Shown here piece by piece: positions 10,005-19,300 of a DNA stretch of 64,000 bases. The DNA is from Hymenobacter lucidus. Lineage in GTDB: Bacteria; Bacteroidota; Bacteroidia; Cytophagales; Hymenobacteraceae. Each line of letters starts with the position of its first letter. The stretch's first letter is position 1. The notes beneath the pieces are model-generated. The model was not told where the DNA came from. It searched no databases and saw nothing but the letters and a program-made list of their open reading frames with translations. The stretch covers positions 434,001 to 498,000 of the forward strand of contig NZ_JAJADR010000003.1 in assembly GCF_020447265.1 (NCBI RefSeq). The letters run 5' to 3'. Both the position numbers and the translations under genes were made by a program.

Positions 10005-10202
10005 TTACAGAAACTTCATACTGGCGTAATACATCGACAAACTAGTTGAACCGGATATAGGGGGCTCCTGCCTTCTGGCTTCAGGAGAATCAGCGGCTGC
10101 TTTGGCCACCTGCTGTAGCGCCTCGGTGGTGGCTTGGCTATCACTCTTACATCCTGTAAGTACTACGCCTGTACCGATCAGGCTGAAAAGAAGCTGTCTC
10201 AT
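10005..10202 (-). CDS. Small putative lipoprotein
   Basis: 65-aa product with an N-terminal hydrophobic segment and the lipobox 'VLTGC' (C18), followed by a short Ala/Gln-rich polar stretch, as in small Bacteroidota lipoproteins. No domain is recognised. It begins 12 bp after the end of the glycine-rich frame on the same strand, so the two may once have been one transcription unit. It lies in a region of broken genes and could itself be shortened. Confidence 0.5.
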   Translation of the reverse strand: MRQLLFSLIGTGVVLTGCKSDSQATTEALQQVAKAAADSPEARRQEPPISGSTSLSMYYASMKFL

Positions 10203-10214
10203 GGTAATAAGTGG

Positions 10215-10445
10215 TTAGCGCCGCCGGCGCGTGAGCGTGCTCGAATCGCCGGGGGACATGGTGGGCAAGACTGACGAAGCGGAAGGAGCCGAAGCGCCGC
10301 CGGCTGACCCGCTGGGGCCACTACTTCTTTTATCTGGGCCAAAACCCATTTTGCGACCCAGCGCGCCACTGGCCCCACCGCCGTAGGCACCGGGGAACAC
10401 GCCGCCGCCTACGGCGCCGGCCGCACCGGCCACCGCCCCACTGAA
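10215..10445 (-). pseudogene. Glycine-rich fragment, possibly a glycine-zipper protein lacking its 5' part
   Basis: Minus-strand open frame whose translation is rich in Gly/Ala with GxxxG spacing ('GAVAGAAGAVGGGVFPGAYG') and ends in a basic tail 'LTRRRR'. The composition resembles glycine-zipper membrane-associated proteins. There is no good start: the frame runs into DNA that is clearly Crp/Fnr coding sequence on the opposite strand, so its 5' part seems to have been lost at a junction near 10442-10450. I am not certain it was ever expressed. Confidence 0.35.
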
Positions 10446-10783
10446 CACCCGAAAGCTTTCGGACCGGGCAACCTTCGGTCGGGTCCATCGACGCGCTGGA
10501 AGAAACGCAGGTGCTGCTGTGGTCGAAAGAGAACTGGGACCGGGTGAAACGGGAAGTACCGGCTTTCAACGCCCTGGAGAATCAGTTGGCGGGCTGTAAC
10601 CTCGACGCCCAGGTGAACCGGCTTTACGCGGCTATCAGCCATACCGCCGAAGAGCGTTACCACGCCTTTGTGGCGGCCTTTCCGGATTTCTACCGGCGCA
10701 TGCCCCTACACATGATTGCCTCGTACTTGGGCGTATCACGCGAAACGCTCAGCCGCATCCGCAAGCACACCGGGTTATACTAA
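10445..10783 (+). pseudogene. Crp/Fnr-family regulator, 5'-truncated
   Basis: The plus-strand frame from an in-frame stop at 10442 encodes only the end of the cyclic-nucleotide-binding beta-roll ('SVGSIDALEETQVLLWSKEN'), the dimerisation helix, and the C-terminal HTH ('MPLHMIASYLGVSRETLSRI') of a Crp/Fnr regulator of the type common in Bacteroidota. About 80 N-terminal residues are missing. The left end abuts a glycine-rich frame of opposite polarity. Its stop codon touches the stop of the convergent SDR gene (10783/10784). A GTG at 10511 could in principle start a 90-aa product, but that would lack the ligand domain. Confidence 0.8.
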
Positions 10784-11806
10784 CTACTGCACAGGGGCGA
10801 AGCGAATGCCGGTTAGCTCTTCGGATAAGGCCCACAGCCGTTGCGCCGCGCCGGCATCGACGGCATAGGGCATGACGCCGGCGGACTGCACGCCTTGGGA
10901 GAATCCCTCCCCAGGCGCTAAGCGGGCTACATCCACGTCCTCGCAGTACACCCCGCCGAGGTCGTTCAGCAAGGGGCTCGTCGCGCACCACACCGTGGTA
11001 GCGGCCCCCTGCGGAATGGTTTTCAGCGCGGCAATAACTTCCGGCACCTCCTGGCCCTGGGCATCGTAGAAGCCGAACTGCTGTAGTATTTCCAGGGGAG
11101 TTTCGCGCAGCAGCTCGATGCCCCAGATATTGCCTGGGTGCAGCGCGTACGCCCGCACGCCCGCGGCTTTGGCCCGATTGTCCAGTTCCAGGGCAAACAG
11201 GTTGAGCGCAGTTTTGGACTGCCCGTAGGCCCCCATAGTTTCGTATTCCCGGTGCTCGAAGTTGGGGGCATCAAAGTGCACGGGGCCAAAGTGGTGCCCC
11301 AGCGAAGAGACGTTGACCACCCGGGCCCCGTGGGCCTGCTGGAGCGCCGGCCACAGCCGCGCCGTTAGCTGGAAGGGCGCCAGGTAGTTGGTAGCCAGCT
11401 GCGACTCCATCCCGCGGCTATTCCGGCGCAGCGGCACGAACATGATGCCCGCGTTGTGGATGAGCAGGTGCAGCGGCCGGCCCGAGGCCAGGAAGCTTGC
11501 GGCAAAGGCGTCGATGGAATCCGGCTCCAGCAGATCCAGTTCGGCCAATTCTACATTAGCCACGCCCTTCAGGTTTTCCCGGGCCTTGCCCAGGCTGCGG
11601 GCCGGCACGATGACGGTGGCGCCGGCCGCGGCCAGCGTTTTGGTGGTTTCCAGGCCAATGCCCGTGTACCCGCCCGTGACGATGGCCACTTTGCCGGCCA
11701 GGCTCACGCCCTGAAGGACCTCGCTGGCCGTGGAGGTGGCCGTGAATCCCGAGCCGATGGGCGCTTGCAGCGCGCCGTTGTTATTGTTCTGTTCCATGAT
11801 GTTCAA
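10784..11806 (-). CDS. Short-chain dehydrogenase/reductase with N-terminal extension
   Basis: 340-aa NAD(P)-dependent SDR of the retinol-dehydrogenase/WWOX-like group. After a ~38-residue extension come 'GKVAIVTGGYTGIG' (cofactor loop), 'LLIHNAG', 'VVNVSSLGHH' and the catalytic pair in 'YGQSKTALN'. The C-terminal part is longer than in classical SDRs. The first ATG is used, although a Met three codons later (MEQNNNNG) is equally plausible. It lies 19 bp downstream of the next SDR on the same strand, so the two form an operon. The substrate is unknown. Confidence 0.88.
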   Translation of the reverse strand: MNIMEQNNNNGALQAPIGSGFTATSTASEVLQGVSLAGKVAIVTGGYTGIGLETTKTLAAAGATVIVPARSLGKARENLKGVANVELAELDLLEPDSIDAFAASFLASGRPLHLLIHNAGIMFVPLRRNSRGMESQLATNYLAPFQLTARLWPALQQAHGARVVNVSSLGHHFGPVHFDAPNFEHREYETMGAYGQSKTALNLFALELDNRAKAAGVRAYALHPGNIWGIELLRETPLEILQQFGFYDAQGQEVPEVIAALKTIPQGAATTVWCATSPLLNDLGGVYCEDVDVARLAPGEGFSQGVQSAGVMPYAVDAGAAQRLWALSEELTGIRFAPVQ

Positions 11807-11825
11807 TGATGTGTGTTGTTGGATA

Positions 11826-12581
11826 TTAAAGCCCGTAAATGCCGCCGGAAACGGCTATTTTCTCCCCCGTAATCCAGGCCGCATCTTCCGACGCCAGAAA
11901 CACGGCCACTTTCGCTATGTCCTCCGGCTGCCCCGTGCGGCCCAGGGGCGTCGTGGCCACCAGGCGGGTTTCCGCCTCGCTGCCGATAAAGCCGCCGCTG
12001 CGCGAGCCTTCCGTGTCCACCACGCCCGGCAAAATTGAGTTGATGCGGATGTTGCGGCCGCTGAATTCCTTCGACAAGGCCGTGGTCAGGGCATCCAGCG
12101 CAGCCTTGGACGCCGAATACACCGCCCCGGTGGGCAGCGGTGTTCTACCGGCCTCGGAGCTGATGTTGATGATGGTGCCGCCGGCCGCGCCAAATAGCTT
12201 CAACGACTCCTGAATGGTGAGAATGGCCCCCAGCACGTTGAGGTTGAAGTGCTGCTGGAACGTTTCCCGGGACACGTCTTCAATCGGTTCGTACAGGCAC
12301 ACTCCCGCGTTGTTGACCAGGATATCCAGGCGGCCGAGGGCCTGCTCGGTTTCCTGAAACAGCCGGCGTACTTCGGCTTCCTGCGACACGTCGGCTTGCA
12401 CGGCCAAAGCGGTGCCACCCTGGGCGGTAATGGCCTGCACCACGCGGTCGGCTCCGTCCTTGCTGGCGGCGTAGTTCACCACCACCTTGGCGCCTTCGGC
12501 GGCATACAAGGTGGCAATAGCCGCGCCGATGCCCTTGGAGGCCCCGGTAACGACGGCGACTTTGTTCTGTAACTTGTTCAT
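11826..12581 (-). CDS. Classical SDR oxidoreductase (FabG-like)
   Basis: 251-aa classical SDR with cofactor motif 'VVTGASKGIGAAIA', 'DILVNNAG', catalytic Ser in 'IINISSEAG' and Tyr/Lys in 'YSASKAAL', and a C-terminus 'WITGEKIAVSGGI'. The length is normal. Similar to 3-oxoacyl-ACP reductases and glucose 1-dehydrogenases, but no fatty-acid genes are near, so a broad carbonyl reductase role is more likely. First gene of a two-gene operon with the following SDR. Confidence 0.9.
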   Translation of the reverse strand: MNKLQNKVAVVTGASKGIGAAIATLYAAEGAKVVVNYAASKDGADRVVQAITAQGGTALAVQADVSQEAEVRRLFQETEQALGRLDILVNNAGVCLYEPIEDVSRETFQQHFNLNVLGAILTIQESLKLFGAAGGTIINISSEAGRTPLPTGAVYSASKAALDALTTALSKEFSGRNIRINSILPGVVDTEGSRSGGFIGSEAETRLVATTPLGRTGQPEDIAKVAVFLASEDAAWITGEKIAVSGGIYGL

Positions 12582-13559
12582 GGTTGGTTGAGAAATTGAC
12601 CTCTCTGCCCGGTTCGCTGGGTCGGGAGATGATTAAGAAGCCTTCAGGCTTAGCGAAAGGTGGGCGGGTGAAGCGAGTCAATTGGGCCGCAGCAGGTAGA
12701 ATGAACCTGCGCAGTTGCCCAGCCAAGTTTTCGCCGGATGACTTCCCCCTTGGCGCGGCCATTTGATAAGGCAAAATTGGCATGGTACCAGGGGCAAAAC
12801 GAGGACATTTGTCACCGAATTCGCCGCTCTCGCGGCGGGCGCTTGGGTACCAGATTCCGCCGTTCCTTCGGCTGGCTCGGATAGGCGCGAAATGAAAAGT
12901 CCTTCCGAGGGGAAGGCCCGTGTAGATGGTCTGTTTACCAGCATAAAAGACCAATCAGCAGAAGCGGCCGACTGCGCTGCGTGGCACCTGCGGCTGGGCA
13001 GCTGCTCACGAGACTATGCTAAAGGTGTCTGGGGCCTACAACTTGAAAATGCTACTCAAACACGGGTCACAACTCGCAACTAGCCAAACCCCGCTGCCGG
13101 AGCAGTTGCTGCGCCCAGCTGTCTGGTCACATAAGTAGCTGACGTGGGGCTGGACAACGGGCTGCACTATCCCAAGCCGGTGGTAGCTGTTGCAGAACTC
13201 GGCGTAACAAACTGAAAAGTCAATTGAGCGGGCACCAAGTGAATGAAATGGTGCGTGAAGCGCTATTTCCGGGCTGCTATAAATTCCCACAACCTATTGG
13301 CGCGGCCTAACCCGAGTTCTGCAACAGCTACAGTCCTTTCGCTTTTCGGATAAGAACCGTTCTTCCTGAATGATAGGGTCGCCTAACGGACGCGGTTGCT
13401 CAGCCGCAATGCCATCCGACAAGGTGAAGTCGTGGTGCCCCTAGCATGTTGATGTGTTCGTGTAGCAGGTGCGAAAGCTAGATGGCTTGGCCCAACTCCG
13501 GCGGTTCGGCTAATATCTGGCATTGTTTTCAGCGCTTGCTGCTGGCAGCGCGTGAGCAC
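12582..13559. other. Long region without a supported gene
   Basis: About 1 kb upstream of the SDR operon. A small inverted repeat (AAGCC/GGCTT near 12640) lies about 60 bp before the operon start and could be part of a control region. Open frames are short, overlap on both strands and match nothing I recognise. Given the transposase remnant next to it, this is probably decayed mobile or accessory DNA. Confidence 0.45.
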
Positions 13560-14046
13560 ATTGGACACTAGGCCACGGGCACCCTGTCTATCTTCCATGC
13601 CCCGCAACAGCACTGGCTTAGTATGATGCTCGGCAGGTGGACACTATCGCGACGGTCGGCAAAATCGGCTTGCGTATGGCTGATGACACTCTGGGCGGTA
13701 TCCACGGCCAGACTGCAGAGGTAATTCAGGGCCCGAGCCTTGCTCGGTTTGACCGACACGCGTGCATCGGGGTCTGTCGTACTGTAGTGGGTCTTATTAC
13801 TAAATAAGCGCGCTTTGCTGTGGGTCGAGCCGAATGCCCCGGCGACGGTCTGGAGCTTGGCTTGACGAAGACCACCGGGTCGAGCGAGGGCTGGCCCGTG
13901 TGGCTGTGGAGCGCTGTTGTCTCTTCGTAAAGAAAACCCCAGTCGACCAACTCAGCCAGCTGGCGGTACAAGTTATGAGGCGGGACTCGCTCGGAGAGCC
14001 GAAAGTGGGTCACGGCTTTGTCAGTGACATCTTTCTTGCCTTGCAT
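13560..14046 (-). pseudogene. IS1182-family transposase remnant with internal deletion
   Basis: Two pieces of one transposase in different frames. The N-terminus (14046 to about 13861) reads 'MQGKKDVTDKAVTHFRLSER' and onward to 'DPVVFVK', as in IS1182-type transposases. From about 13860 to 13620 another frame reads 'LQTVAGAFGSTHSKARLFSN', then 'KTHYSTTDPDAR' and 'KARALNYLCSLAVDTAQ', which belongs to the middle of the same family. The segment between them, probably well over 100 codons, is missing, and the sequence after 'ADFADRRDSVHLP' degenerates. No clear terminal inverted repeats or target duplication were found by eye. Confidence 0.8.
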
Positions 14047-14604
14047 CCTACTGCTACGAAGTCAGCAACTTGCAGGCCAATACTTCTGCAACAGCCACAA
14101 GCGTCATTCTCTCCCTTGAAAATCACCTTCTGCCCAGTTTTGCGCAGTGGCAATCTGCCATTATCAACTACTTACCACTGACCGACCAACAGACTTCCTA
14201 CGAGTGGTTGGCGCCCCCAGAATCAAAGTGGGTAATCTAGCACGTCTCAAGTTCCGGGACCAGAGTTGATTTTCACAGGCCGCACGTGCCGCTGCTGTTT
14301 TTGGCCGGCTGCGCCAACCGAATTATGCTGGCTAGACTCAACCGCGCCAACTCCCGACGCTATATCACACAGGATACGTTACCGACCATTACGAGCTGTC
14401 GGGCCGCAGCCATGCCCTGCTGGGCCAACCCACAGAGCGCGAAGATACAGCCTATGTACCGCCATGGTAACGAAGCTGAGGTAGTGCTCTTTCGCTGAAC
14501 ACTATGCAGAAAGGGCAAATACAGCCTTAATTAGCTGCCCTAGCTCAACTGCGCCCAATAAGCCAGCCAGAACCATTTTAACACGCTACCGGTTACAAAA
14601 CATT
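14047..14604. other. Region without a supported gene upstream of the first arsR
   Basis: About 560 bp between the transposase remnant and the arsR promoter. A frame at 14286-14498 starts with a lipobox-like 'LLFLAGC' but shows no further likeness, and the meaningful-looking reading changes frame near 14380. Probably decayed sequence. Confidence 0.4.
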
Positions 14605-14622
14605 AACCCATGCGCATGGGTT
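14605..14622. promoter_or_regulatory. Perfect 18-bp palindrome, candidate ArsR operator
   Basis: AACCCATGCGCATGGGTT is its own reverse complement over all 18 positions. It ends 12 bp before a TAccTTTG -7 element and 26 bp before the arsR ATG, where a repressor would block the promoter. ArsR-family dimers bind such imperfect or perfect palindromes. Assignment to ArsR autoregulation is inference. Confidence 0.65.
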
Positions 14623-14634
14623 TAGAACATTGCG

Positions 14635-14642
14635 TACCTTTG
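14635..14642 (+). promoter_or_regulatory. -7 promoter element (TACCTTTG) for the first arsR
   Basis: Exact match to the Bacteroidota TAnnTTTG consensus, only 6 nt before the arsR start codon at 14649, so the transcript would be almost leaderless. The expected -33 TTG is absent; that position lies inside the palindrome, consistent with a regulated promoter. Confidence 0.6.
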
Positions 14643-14648
14643 TCTCCT

Positions 14649-14936
14649 ATGGATACCAAGTCCCTCGTCAAATTAGCCAAGTCGCTGAGCGACCCCACCC
14701 GTCTTCGCTTGTTGCAGGAAATTGCAAAGGGGGAAATTACGGTGTGTGCTGACTTGTTTCAATACGTGCCCATCAGCCAACCTTCGATGTCCCAGCACCT
14801 CAAAGCCCTGGCAGATGCGGGCTTGATTGAGTCGCACAAAGAAGGCCGCAATATGTGCATGTCCATCAATGCGGAAAAGCTGAAGGAGTTGGAAGACTTC
14901 CTGCAACTGCTTAAGCCGGCTGCTGTTAAAGCTTAA
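14649..14936 (+). CDS. ArsR-family (SmtB/ArsR) winged-helix regulator
   Basis: 95-aa regulator, the size of a bare winged-HTH ArsR protein. It starts 'MDTKSLVKLAKSLSDPTRLR' and has the recognition region 'VPISQPSMSQHLKALADAGL' and wing 'ESHKEGRNMCMSINAEKL'. There is one Cys in the region of the ArsR metal site ('TVCADLF') but no CxC pair, so it may sense something other than arsenite, or use single thiols. It directly precedes the RND pump operon, and its first ~46 nt are nearly identical to those of the second arsR at 21076. Likely represses itself and the pump. Confidence 0.93.
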   Translation: MDTKSLVKLAKSLSDPTRLRLLQEIAKGEITVCADLFQYVPISQPSMSQHLKALADAGLIESHKEGRNMCMSINAEKLKELEDFLQLLKPAAVKA

Positions 14937-14949
14937 TGAATCCCGTGGC

Positions 14950-14976
14950 CCGCTGGCGTTATCGTCAGCGGTTTTT
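14950..14976 (+). terminator. Rho-independent terminator after the first arsR
   Basis: CCGCTGGCG and CGTCAGCGG form a 9-bp stem (one G-U pair) with a 4-nt TTAT loop and are followed by TTTTT. It lies 13 bp after the arsR stop, so arsR and the pump genes are separate transcription units. Confidence 0.85.
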
Positions 14977-14997
14977 ACGTATTTAAAACATTATTGA

Positions 14998-15027
14998 TTG
15001 CTTATGCATTTATGGGTGGTACCTTTG
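14998..15027 (+). promoter_or_regulatory. Bacteroidota promoter of the RND pump operon
   Basis: TTG at 14998-15000, a spacer of exactly 19 nt, and TACCTTTG at 15020-15027 match the Bacteroidota -33/-7 consensus fully. The spacer contains ATGGGT (15012-15017), the same half-site as in the palindrome at 14605-14622, which would let the ArsR regulator touch this promoter. The leader to the first pump gene is about 165 nt. Confidence 0.75.
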
Positions 15028-15197
15028 CTGCAACTTCGCACGAAGGGTGCCCGCTGCCAACACGCGCCTTTGCCCGGGCTTTTTTTTGCTTTGTTACATA
15101 ATCCCATGCTTATCAGACAATGTATTAGAGCCAATTAGTATCCTTCCAACGCACCTAACACTTCCACTCACTTCCCTTCTCTGGGCCGCTTCTTTTC

Positions 15198-16358
15198 ATG
15201 AAACTATCTTCTCTTTTAGCCGGCAGCGTGCTGCTGGCGAGCTGCGCGGAGCATCAAGCCCCGCAACAGGCCCTGGCCCCGCCGGCCCTACCGGTACAAG
15301 CCCTGCATACCGGCACCGAAACCACCTACCAGGATTACCCGGCCTCCATTGAGGGCGTCGTCAACGTGGAGATTCGGCCGCAGGTAGCGGGAATGCTGGA
15401 GCGCATCTTGGTGGATGAGGGCGCGGCGGTACGGAAAGGCCAGCCCCTGTTCAAAATCAACGACGCGCCCTTCCGCGAGCAGTTGAACAACGCGCTGGCC
15501 GCCCAGCAGGCGGCAGCCGGGGCCGTGGTCAGTGCCCAAGTAGAAGTCGACCGCTTTGCCCCGCTGGTGCAGAACAAGGTTGTGTCGGAGGTACAGTTGC
15601 AAACGGCGCAGGCGGCCCTCACCGTGGCCCAGGCCAACCTGCAGCGGGCCAAGGCCGCCGTCAACAGCGCCCGCATCAACCTGGGCTACACCACAATTAC
15701 TGCACCAGTGAGCGGCTACCTGGGGCGGCTGCAAACCAAGCAAGGCAGCTTGGTGGGTCCCATCGATGCCCAGGCCCTGACGCAGCTCTCCGACGTGCAC
15801 GAGGTGCACACCTACTTCGCGCTGGGCGAGGACGACTTCATCACCTTCCGCAACCAGTACGCGGGCCGCACCTTGCAGGAAAAGCTCCAACACCTGCCCC
15901 CAGTGGCCCTGGTGCTTTCCGACCAAAGCACCTACCCGACGCGGGGCAAGGTGGATGTGGTGGCCGGGCAATTTGACCGCACCACGGGCTCGGTCACGCT
16001 GCGCGCCACTTTCCCCAACGCCGACGGCCTGCTGCGCTCGGGCAACACAGGCACCATCCGCCTGGCCCTGCCGCACCCCAACGTGCTGCTGGTGCCGGCT
16101 GCGGCCACCGTCGAGATGCAAGATAAGGTGTTTGTGTACGCCGTCGGCGACAGCAACCGCGTCCGTCGCCGGGCCATTACCATTCAGGGCAAGAATGGCG
16201 CGAATTACCTGGTGAGCGAGGGCGTGAAAAACGGCGACCGGATTGTGCTGCAGGGCGTGGACCACTTGCAGGAAGGCCAAATCATTCAGCCCACCGCGCC
16301 GGCTCCGGCCAGCGTCAGCCTCACCACGGGCAAGGCCGCGGCTTCCTCTACTTTGTAA
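15198..16358 (+). CDS. RND efflux periplasmic adaptor (membrane fusion lipoprotein)
   Basis: 386-aa AcrA/MexA-type adaptor linking the inner-membrane pump to the outer-membrane channel. The lipobox 'VLLASC' (C16) follows a short hydrophobic segment. Then come the barrel-sandwich 'EGVVNVEIRPQVAGMLERI', an alpha-helical hairpin (~90-150, rich in Ala/Gln), the second lipoyl half 'NLGYTTITAPVSGYLGRL', and beta-barrel and membrane-proximal domains. First gene of the tripartite pump operon; the permease starts 15 bp later. Confidence 0.95.
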   Translation: MKLSSLLAGSVLLASCAEHQAPQQALAPPALPVQALHTGTETTYQDYPASIEGVVNVEIRPQVAGMLERILVDEGAAVRKGQPLFKINDAPFREQLNNALAAQQAAAGAVVSAQVEVDRFAPLVQNKVVSEVQLQTAQAALTVAQANLQRAKAAVNSARINLGYTTITAPVSGYLGRLQTKQGSLVGPIDAQALTQLSDVHEVHTYFALGEDDFITFRNQYAGRTLQEKLQHLPPVALVLSDQSTYPTRGKVDVVAGQFDRTTGSVTLRATFPNADGLLRSGNTGTIRLALPHPNVLLVPAAATVEMQDKVFVYAVGDSNRVRRRAITIQGKNGANYLVSEGVKNGDRIVLQGVDHLQEGQIIQPTAPAPASVSLTTGKAAASSTL

Positions 16359-16373
16359 TAAGCTACTCGTCTC

Positions 16374-19300
16374 ATGTTTAAGGTATTTATTGAGCGGCCC
16401 GTCCTCTCCACCGTCATCTCCATTTTGCTGGTGATTGTGGGGGCGCTGGCTTTGTGGAAGCTGCCCATTCAGCAGTTTCCCGACATTGCGCCCCCCGCCG
16501 TGCAGGTCACGGCGCTCTACCCCGGCGCCAACGCCGAAACCCTGCTGCGCTCGGTGGCGCCCTCGCTGGAAGAAGCCATCAACGGCGTGGAGCACATGGT
16601 ATACATGAACTCGACGGCCAGCAACGACGGCTCGCTGGTGATTAGCGTCAACTTCCAGCTGGGCACCGACCCCGACCAGGCGGCCGTGAACGTGCAAAAC
16701 CGCGTGGCCCAGGCCACCAGCCAGCTGCCCGCCGAGGTGGTGCAGCAGGGCGTGACCGTGGCCAAGCAGCAGAACAGCTTCGTGATGCTGCTCAACCTCT
16801 ATTCGGACGACGCGAAGCAATACGACCAGACGTTTCTGGACAATTACGCCCAAATCAACCTGGTGCCCGAGCTCAAGCGCATTCCGGGCGTGGGCTCGAC
16901 GGTGCTGTTCGGGGGCAACCGCGCCTACTCCATGCGCATCTGGCTGAAGCCGGCCCAGCTGGCCAGCTACAACCTCACCCCGGGCGAGGTGATGGCCGCC
17001 ATTCAGGACAAGAACCTGGAGGCCGCCCCCGGCCGCCTGGGCGAAAGCAGCCAGGAAGCGTTTGAGTACGTCATCAAGTACAAGGGCAAGCGCAGCCAGC
17101 CCCTGGACTACGAAAACATGATTATCCGGGCCAACGCCGACGGCTCGATGCTGCGCCTCAAGGACGTGGCGCGGGTCGAGTTGGGCTCGGCCTCCTACAA
17201 CAGCAACGTCCGCATTTCGGGCAAGCCGGGCATCAACATCGGCGTGTTTCAGGCCGCCGGCTCCAACGCCAACGAGCTGCAGATTGCCGTGGGCAAGGTG
17301 ATGAAAAAGCTAGAAAAGAACCTGCCCGCCGGCGTGAAGCAGCAAACGATGTACAGCACCAAAGTGGCGCTGGACTTGTCCATCGAGCAGGTCGAACACA
17401 CCCTGGTCGAGGCCTTCATCCTGGTGTTCCTAGTCGTGTTCATCTTCCTGCAGGACTTCCGCTCCACGCTGATTCCGGCCATTGCCGTGCCGGTGGCCAT
17501 CGTGGGCACGTTCTTCTTCATGCAGCTGATGGGCTTTACTATCAACCTGCTCACCCTCTTTGCCCTGGTGCTGGCCATTGGCATCGTGGTCGACGACGCC
17601 ATTGTGGTCGTCGAGGCCGTGCACAGCAAGCTGGAAGAAGGTACCCACTCGGTGAAAGAAGCCACCACCAGCGCCATGAGCGAGATTACGGGGGCCATTA
17701 TTTCTATTACCCTGGTCATGGCCGCCGTTTTTTTGCCGGTGGGCTTTCTGGAAGGCTCGACGGGCGTGTTCTACCGGCAGTTTGCCTTCACCATGGCCAT
17801 TGCCATCGTCATCTCGGCCGTGAACGCGCTGACCCTGAGCCCGGCGCTGGCGGCGCTCTTTCTCAAGCACACCCCGCACGACCACGACGACGAGCACCCC
17901 GCGCCCAGCACATTTAAGACGCGCTTTTTTGCGGGCTTCAACCGCAGCTTTGAGCGGCTGACCGCCCGCTACGTGGGCAGCATCCGGTTTCTGGTGCGCC
18001 ACAAGTGGGTGGGGCTGAGCGGCCTGGTGCTGGTGGTGGTGCTCACCGGCTGGCTGGCCAAGCGCACGCCCACGGGCTTCATCCCATCCGAAGACCAGGG
18101 CTTTATCGCCATTTCGATGGCGCTGCCGGCCGGCTCGTCGCTGGACCGCTCCAACCACATTGCCCAGGAGATTGAGCAGCAGCTGCAAGCCATGCCGGCC
18201 GTGGATAAAATCAACCTGCTCAGCGGCTTCAACATTCTGACTTCCTCCAGCAGCTCCTCGGCTCTTACGCTGTTCGTCATCCTGAAGCCCACGAAGGAGC
18301 GGGGGGCGGTGCAGGACATCAACGCCATCATGGCGACGATGCGCGAGAAGGCGGCCACCATCAAAGGAGCCGATACCTTCGTGTTTACCACGCCCACCGT
18401 GCCGGGCTTCGGCAACGTGGAGGGGCTGGAAGTGGTGCTGCAGGACCGCACCGGCGGCTCGCTGCCCAAGCTCGGGCAGGTGGGCCGGGAATTCATCGGC
18501 GAGCTGATGAAGCAGCCGGCCATCGGGGTGGCCTTCACCTCGTTCCGGGCCGACTACCCGCAACTGGAAGCCGAGGTAGACGAAGTGAAAGCCGCCCAGC
18601 TGGGCGTGAGCGTAAAAGCGGTGCTGCAAACCATGCAGGCGTACTTCGGCAGCGCCCAGGCCTCGGACTTCAACCGCTTTGGCAAGTACTACCGCGTCAT
18701 TGTGCAGGCTGACCAGGCCAACCGCGCCGACCCCACGGCCCTGAACGGGGCCTTCGTGAAAAACGACCGGGGCGAGATGGTGCCCCTGCGCACGCTGGTG
18801 CGCCTCAAGCGGGTGTTCGGCCCCGAGACGGCCTCGCGCTTCAACCTTTTCAACTCGCTCACCATCAACGCGACGCCCAAGCCGGGCTACAGCTCCGGCG
18901 ACGCCATCAAGGCCGTGGAGGCGGTGGCGGAGAAGCACCTGCCCTCGGGCTTCACCTACGAGTATTCGGGCCTGACGCGCGAGGAAATTTCCTCGGGCAG
19001 CCAGTCCACGGTCGTGTTCCTGATGTGTATCGTGTTTGTGTACTTCCTGCTGGCGGCCCAGTACGAGAGCTACATTCTGCCGTTTGCCGTGCTGCTCTCG
19101 CTGCCGGCGGGCATCTTCGGGGTGTTCGCGGCCATTGGCCTGGCGGGCATCACCAACAACATCTACGTGCAGGTGGCCCTGATTATGCTCATCGGCCTGC
19201 TGGCTAAAAACGCCATCCTCATCGTGGAGTTTGCCTTGCAGCGCCGCCACGCGGGCGAGCCGCTGGTGCGGGCCGCCCTCAACGCCTCGGCCTCGCGCCT

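Noticed and set aside
12763..13083. 106-codon plus-strand frame upstream of the SDR operon
   Set aside because: No similarity to any family, and it overlaps the expected promoter of the operon.
14286..14498. Lipoprotein-like frame (LLFLAGC)
   Set aside because: The lipobox likeness is followed by a basic, structureless sequence, and a better reading shifts frame midway.
15071..15092. GCCCGGGC followed by eight T in the pump operon leader
   Set aside because: Looks like a terminator, but the palindrome leaves too small a loop, and alternative stems are only ~5 bp. Kept as an unsupported attenuator idea.
15288..16853. 521-codon antisense frame spanning the adaptor and permease genes
   Set aside because: Shadow of two convincing genes, with no recognisable domain.
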